A stretch of DNA of 64,000 bases from Cladochytrium replicatum (GCA_025526935.1 JAHLKD010000060.1:124001-188000), one strand, 5' to 3'; shown: positions 21,134-32,090, counted from the first letter of the stretch. Program-made: numbers and translations. The notes: generated from the letters alone by a model not told the origin.

Positions 21134-22334
21134 CTTACCAAAAGGCAAGAATCTCCTATCAGGGATATGGGTGTTTGATTATAAGCTTGATGGAAGTGGA
21201 TCGGTTTAGCTATTACTATAATTATTACCCCTAAACCCTATTATCCCTACAACCGAAACATTATTCCGTTCAAAGCTAGATGGGTTGCAAGAGGGGTTTT
21301 CTCAGACTGAAGCTGAGGACTTCAATGAAGTTTATTCTCCAGTCAAAAGACTACTTCTATCCGTATGCTTATCGCATAATCAACGATAGTTATGTTGTGC
21401 ATACATCAGCAGAAGGTTTAACGAGCAACTTCAAGAGATTGTTTGTAAACTGATCAAGCTTGCATGGTTTGCATCAAGCCACCTGGAATGGTATATCACT
21501 TTATGGGAAAAGTACATAACTATGGTTTTTGTAAAAAACTTGTCAGATGTCTGTCATTTTTGGCAAAGGAATCCTGGCAAACACAGAGTCCGAGAACATA
21601 CGACAGTTCATGTCGGTGACATTCTACTCTTCATACCGGATCCATCTCAATGTAGGATTGTAAGGATGATTTGAATTTAGCTTTTACAGTTGGAAGGATC
21701 ACAAAGCAAAGTGGTTACTGAAAACAGAAGAGGTGGAGACGGAAGAAGGTTACTTGTTTTGGAATGGACTTTACGCTCAAAAGATTTTGGAAGCCGTAAA
21801 GCTATGGGGTACAAACACCAAACCTGCCAAAACACCAATGTCATCGTTGTAATGTTCGCTAACGCAGCAATTAGATGGCAATCAGCCAGGCAACAGATCA
21901 TTATGCTATCCTCATCAGAAGCAGAACAGATTGCACTTAATGATTTGAGCAGATAAATGGCGTGGATTAGTCTAATGTTAGACACTTTCAGGCTACAAAG
22001 ACCTCTAGTCATGTATCAGGACAAAAAGTTTAATGAGGCAATCACAAACGATATGGCTAGCAATCGACATACCAAACACTTGGATACCCGAAGAAAGTTT
22101 GCTACTCAATGTATCGAAAAGAAGGTAGTTCAAATCAACCTTGTCTCCACAACAGATATGGTTGCGGATATTTTCACAAAACCGCTTCCACAAGTTGTTT
22201 GTCAAACATCGTAATACTATAGGATTAGTCAGTCAATCTTGTCTCAAGATAAAGAAAGACTGAACTAGTAGGTCCTTGTTGTTTCGCTTAACAGCTCATT
22301 GAGCAGCATTTACGTTGTCAAAGGACTGGGAGGG
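21134..22334 (+). mobile_element. Decayed Ty1/copia retrotransposon, 3' part of pol
   Basis: Frames on the plus strand, broken by stops and frameshifts. Near 21265-21410 FKARWVARG and, one frame over, FSQTEAEDFNEVYSPVKRL match the start of a copia reverse transcriptase. Near 21840-22210 the RNase H domain is readable: IMLSSSEAEQIALNDL, then a stop, then NRHTKHLDTRRKFA and TTDMVADIFTKPLPQ. A purine-rich tract (AAAGGACTGGGAGGG) at 22320-22334 fits the polypurine tract just before the 3' LTR. Gag, integrase and most of the reverse transcriptase are missing. It is not functional. Confidence 0.85.
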
Positions 22335-22758
22335 TGTGTTCGATTACGAACATTACAGGACTCTTTTGTGGAATGCAGAGAGACCTGTCAGTTACAATTC
22401 TTAAGGCGATAAAAATCTTAACATGTATTTATGATGGTGGAAAGGTGTACTTACATGTCTTCTATGTGGTTACCAGATATGGTAATATTACTTACATTAC
22501 GCGTTACATCAGTCCACAGGTATTCTTTGTTCCTGTTTAGAACAAAGAGTCCATTGTCTGATTGAAGCACTATTTAGTCATCACAGTAGTATTTACTTAT
22601 TGGGAACAGTAGTTTAGTCATCAAGCCATACTGCTATGTAAGAGTATGCAACACTGATAGAATGTTGTGTATGAGTCACAGGATAGCTCTACTCAATGAT
22701 GTTCGAACGGAATATGCCCTACTCTGACTACGCCGATTCACCACAACATTCCACAATC
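22335..22758 (+). repeat. 3' LTR of the copia remnant
   Basis: Starts with TG directly after the polypurine tract at 22335 and ends with CATTCCACA near 22755, giving an LTR of about 420 bases in the usual 5'-TG...CA-3' form. Its last 75 bases are the inverted partner of 21057-21133. The boundaries are inferred from sequence form. Confidence 0.55.
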
Positions 22759-23540
22759 GGACCTTTTTTTTCGCTGTTTTTCTTTATCACATCATTTCTT
22801 GGACCTATTTTCAGAAATGTATAAGTAACTCGTCCCTCTCCGTTCAATAAATAAGTCTGATCTTACCTTTAAAGGAACATTCTCTACGATCTCGCTCTGG
22901 TTCAAGACTTTATCAATTGTCTCGTTTACTTTTACCATAGCTCACACAGCTCCTTCATGTGCTACAATATCATTCACACCAGGATTGTTCACACTTGGAT
23001 GATGTTTAACGCTTGCTTGCCCTTCCGCTGACAGGTTTAAGTTACTTGAGAGCTCTCTTGATTGTCATGTATTTTATCATCTCTTTGACAAGTCTATATA
23101 CTTTACCTGTTGACATCTAAATTGGTTCCTCGCTGGTGCTGAAGAACAGCTTGTATTTTAGCCCTTCTTTGCTTTCATCTGTATTGCAGTTTTGCTGATT
23201 ATCATGCACTTTGTCAATTACTCTTGATCTTAGCACAGTCAATAATCATCCCAATTGAAGAATCCTGAATTCCTGAAACCCCAACTTAAATGACATGACA
23301 TTATTCTCCACAACCAAATTTCCATTCACCCACTTTTGCCCTGTAGCTCGAAAGCAGACTACGAAACTGTAGTAAACACTTGAGTGGTAAACATATGAAT
23401 TTTGCCTGTGAGAAAAAATATACTCCAGTTTTGATTGTACACTTAGGAAAAAATGTTATAAAAGGGATAAATCGATAAATAAAAGATAAGCCCAAGGTGG
23501 TATCGGAGTCAGTCGCTTTGGTTGACAAGCTAGCACCTTT
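22759..23540. mobile_element. Degenerate repeat debris downstream of the copia LTR
   Basis: AT-rich sequence with no open gene. About 45 bases at 22928-22975 resemble 20950-21000 in the LINE-like debris, so this is probably part of the same repeat family on the other side of the copia insertion. AATAAA signals occur near 22846. Confidence 0.35.
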
Positions 23541-24017
23541 TCATTTGCTGGATTGCTTGTAGAGTTTTGTGTCAAGAATCTTGATCCCACACATTGAGCA
23601 GATTCCTGGAAAAAAAAGAGCAAGATTAGCTACAGGGAATGCAGATTTAGCAAGAGACCGGCTAATATAGTAAGTACCCTTTTTGTAAGCGCATTGCTGG
23701 CAGTAGTTGCTCCCACGTTGGTGCACTCTCGACCTACAGGCTACAGGAAAGAATATAAAATGAATGTTAAATCATGTGTAGAAGAAAGCAACGAGTCTGT
23801 TGGAGTACGTACACTTGCAGTTAGCTGTGTACGGTGCAAACCTGTTCTTCTGCGACAACAGCTTGTTTTCGTTGACTGCCCGTCCTCCTCTCCCGGTCAT
23901 GTCAGTAGTTGCCAGCGTGCCCAGCTTGCTCTCGCACCTGCAAAGCAATACACAGTCGCATCCATGCTGGTCCAATCTCGGTGTCGTTATTTCATGTACT
24001 CACTTCCCGCAAACCAT
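23541..24017 (-). CDS. CRIPT: CRIPT homologue (Cys-rich PDZ-binding-like protein)
   Basis: Four exons (24017..24004, 23937..23815, 23733..23678, 23605..23541) join in frame to 85 aa, somewhat shorter than the roughly 100 aa of animal CRIPT. It reads MVCGKCESKLGT, then VNENKLLSQKNRFAPY, CKSRVHQRGSNYCQQC, AYKKGICSMCGIKILD and TKLYKQSSK. All the paired CxxC zinc-binding motifs of the family are present. CRIPT is conserved in most eukaryotes and is linked to the minor spliceosome and zinc binding; the animal PDZ role need not apply here. It is divergent from the next gene, with 115 bp between proposed starts. Confidence 0.93.
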
Positions 24018-24132
24018 TTTGTGTTTTACTTTTACGTGTCCGAAGTCACAAAATTTGTGAGCGAGCAAGCGCTTGGTTGGTGCTCCAACACTATTCTGGG
24101 TCTGGGTGAGCAACAAAGTGCAACTGAGTGCT

Positions 24133-26034
24133 ATGCAATGCTGTTCTTTTCATAATTATGTTTCTAATCCTGCTTTGCTGTTCCAGACGGTCTACTCTGC
24201 TAACTGTGCACATTCGTACCACATGTCCTGTCCGTCGTCGGCTCTCTGCCTTACCCTGCCCAACGGCGACCCCGTCGCTTTCATCGGCAGAGCTACCACC
24301 TCCCTGGACCAGCGCGTTGACCTTTTCCCGGACGCAAATGCTACCTGCATTGTCATCGCCCCTTCCTGTGAGAACCAGCTCATCTCCGGAATGAACGTTC
24401 CGCCAGAGTTGGCTGCCTACTCCCGCTTCTCGGGCTGCTTCTACTCAAACCCCTCCGGCTCCGCGTCTCGCGACTGGTACTGCTTCAACCCTTTCGACCC
24501 TGCCTCTGTTGTCGTTCCCTGCGTTGCAAACGGTGTTTTACCTGTGCCGACGCAATGTCTCCCGAAATCCAGTTCTGCATCAACAACGAGCTCGGCTGTA
24601 GCTGGAGGTGCTGGCTCCGCTGTGACCACATCGTCATCTCCAAGTCGTATTCTACCCTCGTCATCAAGCAACCCATCTGCCAGAAACTCAAATCCCGTTG
24701 TTCCGGCGTTCCCGACGGTCGCAACCGCTAGTGGAACCATAGACCAGCACTCAGACTCATCGGGCCCAAGCTCTACGGTCATCGGTGTCACAGCAGGGGC
24801 TGCTGGACTCCTGGTCGTGGCAGCCATTTGCGCACTCGTCTATTACAACAACGCCAAGAAGCGCTCCACATTCCCATACAGTTTAACCCCACATCGAGCG
24901 CTCTCAACAAAAGAGCCCACCGCACCATTATATCCTCCACGGTCGGCTCCAGCAGCAGACCCAATAACAATAGTCGAAACCACGTCGGCCCCACCAAAAC
25001 TCTTGCCGATCCTTCCTCCCAAATTTCATATCCTTGCAACGGATGCCCTTGCTCCCACATCCACACTCATCCGCGCAGGACGATCTGAGCAGTCCATCCT
25101 CGACAGTTTTGTCGCTCTCCTCGACTCTCTACACGTCCTCGCGACTCGCGTTGTCGCAGATTCCCCGAAACCTGCTCGCGATGCATTTATGACATTTGCG
25201 TTCGGCGAGGGCTGGAAACCCGACGATTTTGTTGGCCAGGAAACCGTCGCAGCGACCTCAGCCCTAACCCATATCTTCCTCTCCGCCTTCCACAACCATA
25301 TCTGGGCTTCGGACCTCGCCTCCCGCGACCGTCTCCACGAGTCCGCCGTTTTCCTCTACTCCATCCACGCCCTCCCTCCCACGCTCTCCACCTCCACCGC
25401 CAACACCATCACCATCTCCGATCGCGCCATCTACGAGGCCACCGCCGACCACCTCACCAGCGTCCCGCCCCCGATCTCCGTGACGGACCTCGGATCCCAC
25501 GTCCCGCTCTTTAACTCCCATATCCCACGCACAAGCTCCCCAGCGAGCGAACACACCGGCACAACACCGCAGCCCACCCCGCCTACCGACTCCCCGATCC
25601 TCGGCAGCGCCTTGCGGGCCACAACGCCGACTACAACCCGCTCGACCGACTCGCCCCTCACGGACCCGTTTGCGCCCACCACGCCAACCAACACCATCGC
25701 AGCCCACGTGCGCACGCACCTGGAGGCGACACTGTCTGCTATCGCCGGCGCGATGCCGTTTGAGAGCAGCAAGGACGCGCCGGCGTACATGCTCTCGTCG
25801 CTGAGGATGCACGCGCTCGCGGCCGCGACGCACTATTTCAGGCTGAAGGGCGTTGATCCGAGCTACACGCTCGTCTTCCCGCTCAACGGGGCCAGCGTTG
25901 ATCAGACCAGATTCGACGCCGTGGGAACGGCTGAGGGCTCGGATGTGAGGTTTACGGTCGTGCCGGCGGTCGTGAAGGGGTGGGGCGCCGCGGTCGTCAA
26001 GAGCAGAGGACGGGTGTGGGCTTACAATGCCTGA
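24133..26034 (+). CDS. Single-pass membrane protein with Cys-rich ectodomain and cytoplasmic domain
   Basis: The frame from the ATG at 24133 gives 633 aa. The N-terminal part has many Cys (YSANCAHSYHMSCPSSALC, CENQ, FSGCFYSNPSGS, DWYCFNPFD, VVPCVANG), then a Ser/Thr-rich stalk, then one membrane segment (TVIGVTAGAAGLLVVAAICA) followed by a Lys/Arg stop-transfer. A cytoplasmic tail of about 380 residues follows. This is the layout of a fungal cell-surface sensor (inference). No signal peptide is encoded at the chosen start. An acceptor at 24186 (CTGTTCCAG) suggests that an upstream exon may supply one. The C-terminal 100 residues look like a folded domain but are not recognised. Confidence 0.65.
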   Translation: MQCCSFHNYVSNPALLFQTVYSANCAHSYHMSCPSSALCLTLPNGDPVAFIGRATTSLDQRVDLFPDANATCIVIAPSCENQLISGMNVPPELAAYSRFSGCFYSNPSGSASRDWYCFNPFDPASVVVPCVANGVLPVPTQCLPKSSSASTTSSAVAGGAGSAVTTSSSPSRILPSSSSNPSARNSNPVVPAFPTVATASGTIDQHSDSSGPSSTVIGVTAGAAGLLVVAAICALVYYNNAKKRSTFPYSLTPHRALSTKEPTAPLYPPRSAPAADPITIVETTSAPPKLLPILPPKFHILATDALAPTSTLIRAGRSEQSILDSFVALLDSLHVLATRVVADSPKPARDAFMTFAFGEGWKPDDFVGQETVAATSALTHIFLSAFHNHIWASDLASRDRLHESAVFLYSIHALPPTLSTSTANTITISDRAIYEATADHLTSVPPPISVTDLGSHVPLFNSHIPRTSSPASEHTGTTPQPTPPTDSPILGSALRATTPTTTRSTDSPLTDPFAPTTPTNTIAAHVRTHLEATLSAIAGAMPFESSKDAPAYMLSSLRMHALAAATHYFRLKGVDPSYTLVFPLNGASVDQTRFDAVGTAEGSDVRFTVVPAVVKGWGAAVVKSRGRVWAYNA

Positions 26035-26519
26035 TTTGGTACAAATGCATTGATATTGATGTTTTGGACGTTTGTTTTGGTTTTGTGGTTACAGTTTAAA
26101 CCCCCCCTTTTTTTTGGCTCATGAGCGTTATTATTTCTTTTATCTATGCCTCTGCAGTCAAAGACTGTCTTTTTCTTTTGCTTTGTTTTTTTGCGCCTTG
26201 GCTAACTTTTTGTAGCTGTATTTCGTTCTTGCTTCAATAACGGTCAGTCCATTATTGTTCCCTCCCTTTTTTTGCAATACCGAATGATGGAAACCGTTCA
26301 TAGCTTTTTTCTTTTTGCGATATTGTTATTCGCACTGTCGTCGGGCGGTTCAAAGTCCCAATAATGTTTTGCCGGGTCGAGCTCACCCTGTGCTGTGTTC
26401 TCTTTAATTTGAAGAAGGATAAATGAACGAGAAACTCAAGTACAGCGTCCAGTTAATAGAAACGCATCAACAAACCCACATGTGAATCAGAAAGTCGTCC
26501 GCATAATAAAGTGCCCTAG
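26035..26519. other. Convergent intergenic region, T-rich
   Basis: 3' flanks of two convergent genes, with several T and C homopolymers (for example 26101-26118). No gene seen. Confidence 0.6.
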
Positions 26520-28370
26520 TCAGCGAAGAGTAGAAAACTGAATGTGCGAAACTCTCCATCCAAGCACACCGCCGTTGTCGTCCATGTCCTCATATTGGAT
26601 CCAAACTCCTTCACCGCCGTCACATAAAGTAGGCTGATTCGGATCTCCATCTTGATCCCTAGCTGCCCGATGGCTCCTCAGCTCCTCCTGCAAAGCCCTC
26701 GCCTCTGCACACTCTGCCCCAAACTCCCTCTTTAGCAATGCAAGCTCCCTCTCCATCTCCGCCTCGAGCTCTCTCTCCATCTCTTCAACCACGCGCGCTT
26801 CCTCATCGTCGTCTTCCCCCTCACCCCCAAACCCGCACCGAAACACCGCAGACCCCGCCTGCCGCACAAGATCCACAACCAACAACAAACCATCACCGCC
26901 TCCACCACCGTCCTTCCTACGCGCATTCTGCAGCACCAAGTTAGTCCTAGATCCCTGCAGCGTCATCCCGGTTCTCGGCGGCCGGAGCACCCCGCGCGGA
27001 TCGAACCCGATCCCGCACACCAACGCATCAAGATCGATCGATCCCAGGCGCTCCAGATCATAGAGGTCCCGCACATGGAGCACATTGTCCGATCTCAGCA
27101 CGAGGAGCTGGTCGACGGGCGTCAACCCGATCCATTTCACTCCAACATCGGCCCCGCCCCCCGTGGTCACATAAACGTTCCGGAACAGGTTTCCCGAACC
27201 TATGTCCAAGACCGCGATCGTCACGACCCCGCCCGAACCCGCAGTAGCGCGGTCGGACTCCAGCCCATTCACATGCGCAAAGTACCCCTCGCTCACCGCG
27301 CACGGCGTCAGCGAATCCAGATCCTCGCGCTCGCGTCTCCAAACAAACTCGACCCCGTCCGCACTCACGCGCCACCCCTTCAACATCCTGAGGTGCACGA
27401 ACCGCGTGCGTCCGGGCACGGCGTGCACGCTGACCATCCGGTCCCCGCACAGATACGCGGTCTCGAACGCGTCGTGGAGCTCAAGGAGCTCGCGCGTGGG
27501 GACGAGATTCTGAGGCGGGTCGTTGAGGACTCTGGAGGCGAGGGCGTGCGTGCGTGCGAGGACGGGGGTGCGGTCGGGGATCAGGTGAGTTGTGAGCGGG
27601 GAGGGATTGCGAAGGGCGTCGCGGAGGTCTTGGGGGACGTACGTGGGGGTTGGGGGGAAGGGGAGCGGGGAGAGGGTCGAGGGTTCTGTGAGGCAGAGGA
27701 GGTGAAGTTCTGTTGGAATGTTGGAGGCTGACAGCCCGGCGACGAGAACGTAGTCCGACCGTAGGGATTCAAAAATCGTCCAGCGAGAAACACCGTTTTG
27801 TGGGTTGAGGTAGAATGGCACGGGCGAAGGCTGTGAGGCCCCGAGAATGTAGAATGGAAGTTGTGGTTCGTTCGGGCTCGGCGAGAGAAGAACGATCGGG
27901 AGGGCCGACTTTGCCGTTCCAATGACGGACACTCTCCCTCCACAAAAAGACCCCACACCGTCCTCCACGGCCGCACAAACCCGCCAGCGCATTCCGTGCA
28001 CGTTTGCCCTACACGACGGCTCGACATCGCTCCGCTCCGTGAACACCCGATCGAGTCTCCCCAATCCTATCGACCACGCTTTGTTGAGAACAAACACGTC
28101 GAAATGCGAGAGGTCAAGGCGCTCCGCGACGACGGACAATGAGTCTCTGAAGGCGTGTCTCCAGATCGCGTTCGCTCGGCGCACCGTGCGGTCCCATGCC
28201 CGGCTTACGAGGCGGAGAGCGAGCATTGAGTTTGTCAAGGAGGGTTTTCTGGGGTCATTTTGGAGGAGCGGGGTGAGGTAGGCGAGGATCAGGTCCAGGA
28301 CGAGGTCTGGGAGGTTGTTTGGGCCGTCTCTCTGAGCACGGAGGGCACGATCCCCCGATGATCGCGACAT
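26520..28370 (-). CDS. F-box-like protein
   Basis: An intronless 616-aa protein with an ATG start. Residues about 18-75 form an F-box-like segment: NLPDLVLDLILAYL, a short insertion, then LALRLVSRAWDRTVRRANAIW, which ends in the F-box Trp. The middle part alternates strands and could be a propeller-like repeat (WTIFESLRSDYVLVAG, YFAHVNGLESD, LLVLRSDNVLHVRDLYDLERL), but no repeat signature is certain. Near residues 540-590 a Glu-rich coiled coil follows. A role as an SCF ubiquitin-ligase adaptor is the usual one for F-box proteins; the substrate is unknown. Confidence 0.72.
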   Translation of the reverse strand: MSRSSGDRALRAQRDGPNNLPDLVLDLILAYLTPLLQNDPRKPSLTNSMLALRLVSRAWDRTVRRANAIWRHAFRDSLSVVAERLDLSHFDVFVLNKAWSIGLGRLDRVFTERSDVEPSCRANVHGMRWRVCAAVEDGVGSFCGGRVSVIGTAKSALPIVLLSPSPNEPQLPFYILGASQPSPVPFYLNPQNGVSRWTIFESLRSDYVLVAGLSASNIPTELHLLCLTEPSTLSPLPFPPTPTYVPQDLRDALRNPSPLTTHLIPDRTPVLARTHALASRVLNDPPQNLVPTRELLELHDAFETAYLCGDRMVSVHAVPGRTRFVHLRMLKGWRVSADGVEFVWRREREDLDSLTPCAVSEGYFAHVNGLESDRATAGSGGVVTIAVLDIGSGNLFRNVYVTTGGGADVGVKWIGLTPVDQLLVLRSDNVLHVRDLYDLERLGSIDLDALVCGIGFDPRGVLRPPRTGMTLQGSRTNLVLQNARRKDGGGGGDGLLLVVDLVRQAGSAVFRCGFGGEGEDDDEEARVVEEMERELEAEMERELALLKREFGAECAEARALQEELRSHRAARDQDGDPNQPTLCDGGEGVWIQYEDMDDNGGVLGWRVSHIQFSTLR

Positions 28371-29125
28371 TTTTGAGTATTTTTAAGTATTTTTGAAAGC
28401 TTGGCTCAGCCACCGAAAGACCTCACACACAAAAACACAAAAGGACAGATGACGATGATTTTGGTAGACCGAGAAAGGAGAGAAAGGGGCAGATCGGAGA
28501 ACAGAGTGAGCTCGCTTGAGCATGGCTTGTTGGCCGAGGAGTGCGTGTGGGCTCGGGGCTGGATGTCGGATCGTGTCGTTCTGTGGTGGACTGAGTGGGC
28601 TCTGTGTGGTGACGGGACTTCTTGGTTCCAGTTCTTCATTTCGGTGGGGATCTGTTCGAGCCGGGGGTCTCTTAGCTGTAGCAGGCTCTTCTCTCATCGC
28701 ATTGGGTTGCACGAGAAGAGTTCAGACCGGTTCATATGTGTGTTTGTTTGGCCGACACCCCGCTCGCCGAATGACTCTCTACAGTTCTGCTCGTCAACCC
28801 TTTTGTAATGCAGACCCATTAGGCGAATCTGATGTCCCGTCAAGATTATGTGTCGAGGTCTTAATTTTCAGTTTATCCACAGCTGCGGCGCCAAAATGGC
28901 ACCAAAGCTGTTGTTGCGCAGGGTTGCCTCACCTTAGTCACCCATGCTTTGCATCCCCAGCGAACACATTTACGCATAATTTCAGGGTTCGAATGTTCAG
29001 TGACTCTAACTATTGTTGGTATATTTCTTCCTATATAAAAGACAATCCCGGGATTCGTGACGAGAACTTTTCCCACTCGTTCACCAGAATTAAACATTCT
29101 GGACAACTTCGCCTGATCGACTTCC
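28371..29125. other. Intergenic, no supported gene
   Basis: About 750 bases between divergent genes. A plus-strand frame at 28516-29253 is Ser/Cys-rich, starts at a non-ATG codon, has no domain and runs into the cyclin 5' exon in another frame; I do not accept it. Confidence 0.5.
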
Positions 29126-29898
29126 ATGATTATCTCCATCGATCCATATCAAGATCGCCTAGCTGCTCCGGAAGTAGCCAGGTCAGAAACCTCATCGGAT
29201 CCTCCTTCATCAACAGCGTCAACGGCCGTAAATACAGGGGAGAATGGATCTGAACAAGTATTTTGCTTTCAAAACCTTCAAGATACACCGCTTCAGCATC
29301 GACGTAGTGAATTCGTTGCACGGCTCGTTTGTACGTTTTTCACAAATCAGCGTTCCTCGCTCGCCCTTCTGACCGCTTTACTTCAGATATCATCGCAACC
29401 GTCATCATGAGCATCTGGCCAAATACACACTCCTCTCATCCGGACAATTGTCCAGAACTTCTCCCCCTTCAGCCCTTCATCGAAACCATCCTCCGACGAT
29501 CCAAAACGTCGTTTTCCACTCTTCAGCTCGCGCTCTTCTACCTTCTCCGTCTCTCCACAAGCAATCCCCCGTCGCTCCCCGCGTGCGGACGCCGTGCGTT
29601 CATCGCGGCGCTCATGATCGCGAGCAAGTACCACCAGGACGCGAAAGCGAGCAATCGTGCCTGGGCACAAATTTGCTCGCTGGACGTCCAGGACATAAAT
29701 GCCGCGGAGTGGGAGTTTCTTGAAGCGGTAGGATATCGAGTCCATGTCACTCACGACACTTTCACGGCATGGGGTGCGATGTTGTTGCAGAGGTGTGGAA
29801 GGGGTGTTTCGATGCCAAAGACTACGGAGGTAGGCGTTTCAGATGAGGTTTAATTTGTGCAGCAAATCAGTTGGTGCAAGCAACTTCTATCTCACTGA
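29126..29898 (+). CDS. Cyclin of the Pho80/Pcl type
   Basis: Proposed exons 29126..29330, 29387..29829 and 29863..29898 give about 227 aa. After an N-terminus with SSDPPSSTASTAVNTGENG comes a cyclin box: LQPFIETILRRSKTSFSTLQ, ALFYLLRL, then RRAFIAALMIASKYHQDAKA, NRAWAQICSLDVQDINAAE and WEFLEAVGYRVHVTHDTF. The SKYxxD and NxxEWEFLxxxxYR patterns are those of Pho85-type cyclins, which direct a Cdk5/Pho85-like kinase. Without the last 33-nt intron the frame would stop at 29853; both endings are possible. Family call good, subgroup uncertain. Confidence 0.75.
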
Positions 29899-30184
29899 TG
29901 GGCGAACGGTTTGAACCTGTTCGGTTCACTGCCCAATGTAAAGGTCAATCAAGCGATTGATGATATCGACTCATGACTGATGATGGATATTGCTTCAAAT
30001 ATGTACGTGTCAGCTCTGTTTTCCATTTGTTCTTTCCGATCAATTTTGGTGAACTGTTCAGTTTTGTTGCCTTGGTGAACGAACTCACATTATATCGGTG
30101 GTATCATTATTTTCCATCTCCATTCATACCTACTTGCAAGCATTGTATATACAGTATTCAATAATAGCAACAACATGTATTTCA

Positions 30185-31237
30185 TCATGCTTTGTTCAAA
30201 GAATCGCCCGCGGAAAGAAACGTTTCAACATCATAGACATCGATGTGAGCTCCATTCTCATACTTGTTCCACTCAAGCACCGCAAGCATCTTACGCGCAG
30301 AGTCCATCGGGTCGACCATCCCATTCTTCTCTTTGAAATCAACAAACATCTCCTTCATAGGTACATCAGGCATTTCGGACCGGATTTGTTTCTGCATCTG
30401 CGTCTCCATGGGACCGGGAGCATAGCTGAGTATGCGCGTGTTGGCATTTCGCCCTGACTCTTTTGCGAGCTCTTCCTCTTCCAGTGCCACGCAACGGAAG
30501 AACATGTCGCGAGCGGCTTTCCCGGTCGCATACATGGACATAGTATCGAGCGCCTTGACCCTGAAAAGCAGCAAAGTTTTACATTGGAGTAAAGATGGAG
30601 CGGGCAACGAAGGAGAACTGACGCTGCAAGTGACGAGACATTTACAATCCAAGTCCCTTCCTCTGCACCGCCGAATCGTCGAAGGAAGTGGGAAGTCAGA
30701 ACCGCTGGAGAAGTTATGTTTGCATCATATGCTGCGCGGTAGTCCTTTGCGGAGAGGTTCCGTACACGTTCGATTCTTCCAAGCGAGCCAGAATTGTTAA
30801 TCAGCATGGTGTGGGTGTATGAAGACGATGGAGCGGCATTCAGAATGGAATCGGAAACTGCGTCAAGAACATCCGGGTCACTGAAGTCGGCGATCGTTGT
30901 AACGACCTGTATGATGGTCCGGTTCGCATTCGGCTGTTTCTCGAATGTCTTGACATCTTCTTTCAGGATTTTGTTTTGAAAATACTTCCAAGCTGGATAT
31001 GTTACCTGGATCATTTGGTCACGAGCGCTACGTAAACCTTTCTCGTCTCTGCCAGTCAGAATGAAATCGACGCGAGATGCACCTTTCACAATCCATGAGT
31101 CGACCAGCGCTTTTTTTATGGGATGAATGTGTGAATGATAGACCCCGTCGTTCTAAGCATCCTGGAAACTTACCAAGGGCTACACAGGTTCCGAAGCCCT
31201 TCGACGCACCAGTGATGGCGATCAACCAGCTTAGCAT
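30185..31237 (-). CDS. Short-chain dehydrogenase/reductase, sepiapterin-reductase-like
   Basis: Exons 31237..31174, 31109..30623 and 30560..30185 keep frame and give 308 aa. The NADP-binding TGASKGFG lies at the N-terminus, followed by FILTGRDEKGL, LINNSGSLG, the active-site Ser in WIVNVSSLAA (split by an intron) and the catalytic MSMYATGKAARD (Tyr-x3-Lys), then LSYAPGPMETQMQ. The MLINNSGSLG and PGPMETQMQ context resembles sepiapterin reductase and yeast relatives that reduce diketones. The substrate is not proven. It is convergent with no close neighbour downstream. Confidence 0.9.
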
Positions 31238-31411
31238 TTTTGGGTGAAAATTTGAGGCTTGATATTTGTGTTTGCTGATGAATACAACGAAGGCTCGATG
31301 GAGCGGCAGACAAGGGGGCTTTGGAACGGAGATATGCTCTCGTTATGTTTGGTACAAGTTTCGAATACTCTGATGAGGCGGTTTCACAAACGATACTATA
31401 CAAGGTTCCAA

Positions 31412-32090
31412 CTAGACAACGAGAACTCCTGCTCCGTACGTCATTCTCTTCGCATCACAGACTACCACCAACACTGCTATCAGCATGACGTCCATCCCCT
31501 CTGCTACCTTGATGGTGTGGAAGTTTTTGAAGATGCCATTCTCTTCAATTCCAACGATCTGAGACTTTCCATCCGAATCTTTCACGAAAAAGGATCCACC
31601 ACCGATGTTTGTTTCGTATTTGATCTCATACTCCTTTTCATCCGCGAGGCTCTTGACCTTCGCCCCGTAAGTCCTGTCGAAAATCCCAGACTCTCGCACT
31701 TTGTACTGCAGGTTCCACACATACCCTTCAGACTCAGTGCTAGTAAATAAATTGGAATTGTAGACTCACCAAACGACGACCAGTCCCATCTACCACAGGG
31801 CGGCGCAAGTTCAGTCCGGTTTGGGCGACGGAACACAATCGCTGTCCCGTGACAGCATCCGCGAACTCCAACGATTTGTTTGCTCGAAAGTACTTATCCC
31901 CGGTGTGGAATTCCTCCACGACTGCGTGAGTGACGTATTTCGACAGCTCGTTGATCTTCAAGATGATGCCACCTTGAGGTGCCAAATGGTGATACCCATG
32001 GACGGGGAGGTTGAAAGGGTAGAGCGGGGGAAACTGAATAACGGAAATACGTTAGCTATCGCAGATATTAACTGCCAAATTCTCTAACAT
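31412..32090 (-). CDS. LURP-one-related / Tubby C-terminal-like protein (copy 2)
   Basis: A paralogue of the gene at 1952-2653. Proposed exons 32090..32073, 32033..31770 and 31732..31412 give 200 aa. Shared blocks: FPPLYPFNLPVHG, QGGIILKINELSK, LRRPVVDGTGRRL, VKSLADEKEYEIKYE and FKNFHTIKVAEGMDVM. The introns fall at the same places as in copy 1, so the duplication came after the introns were in place. Exon 1 (MLENLA) is uncertain because its GTTAAT donor is weak. The second intron is only 37 nt. The cellular role is unknown; the LOR fold is related to scramblase and Tubby barrels. Confidence 0.75.

Noticed and set aside
21225-21250. Interstitial telomere-like CCCTAAA repeat
   Set aside because: Only one and a half units within AT-rich retroelement sequence; too short to mean anything.
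23694-24155. Plus-strand 153-codon frame
   Set aside because: Antisense to the four-exon CRIPT gene, whose protein is clearly identified.
28516-29253. Plus-strand 245-codon frame before the cyclin
   Set aside because: Starts at a non-ATG codon, is low in complexity at first, overlaps the cyclin exon in another frame and has no domain.
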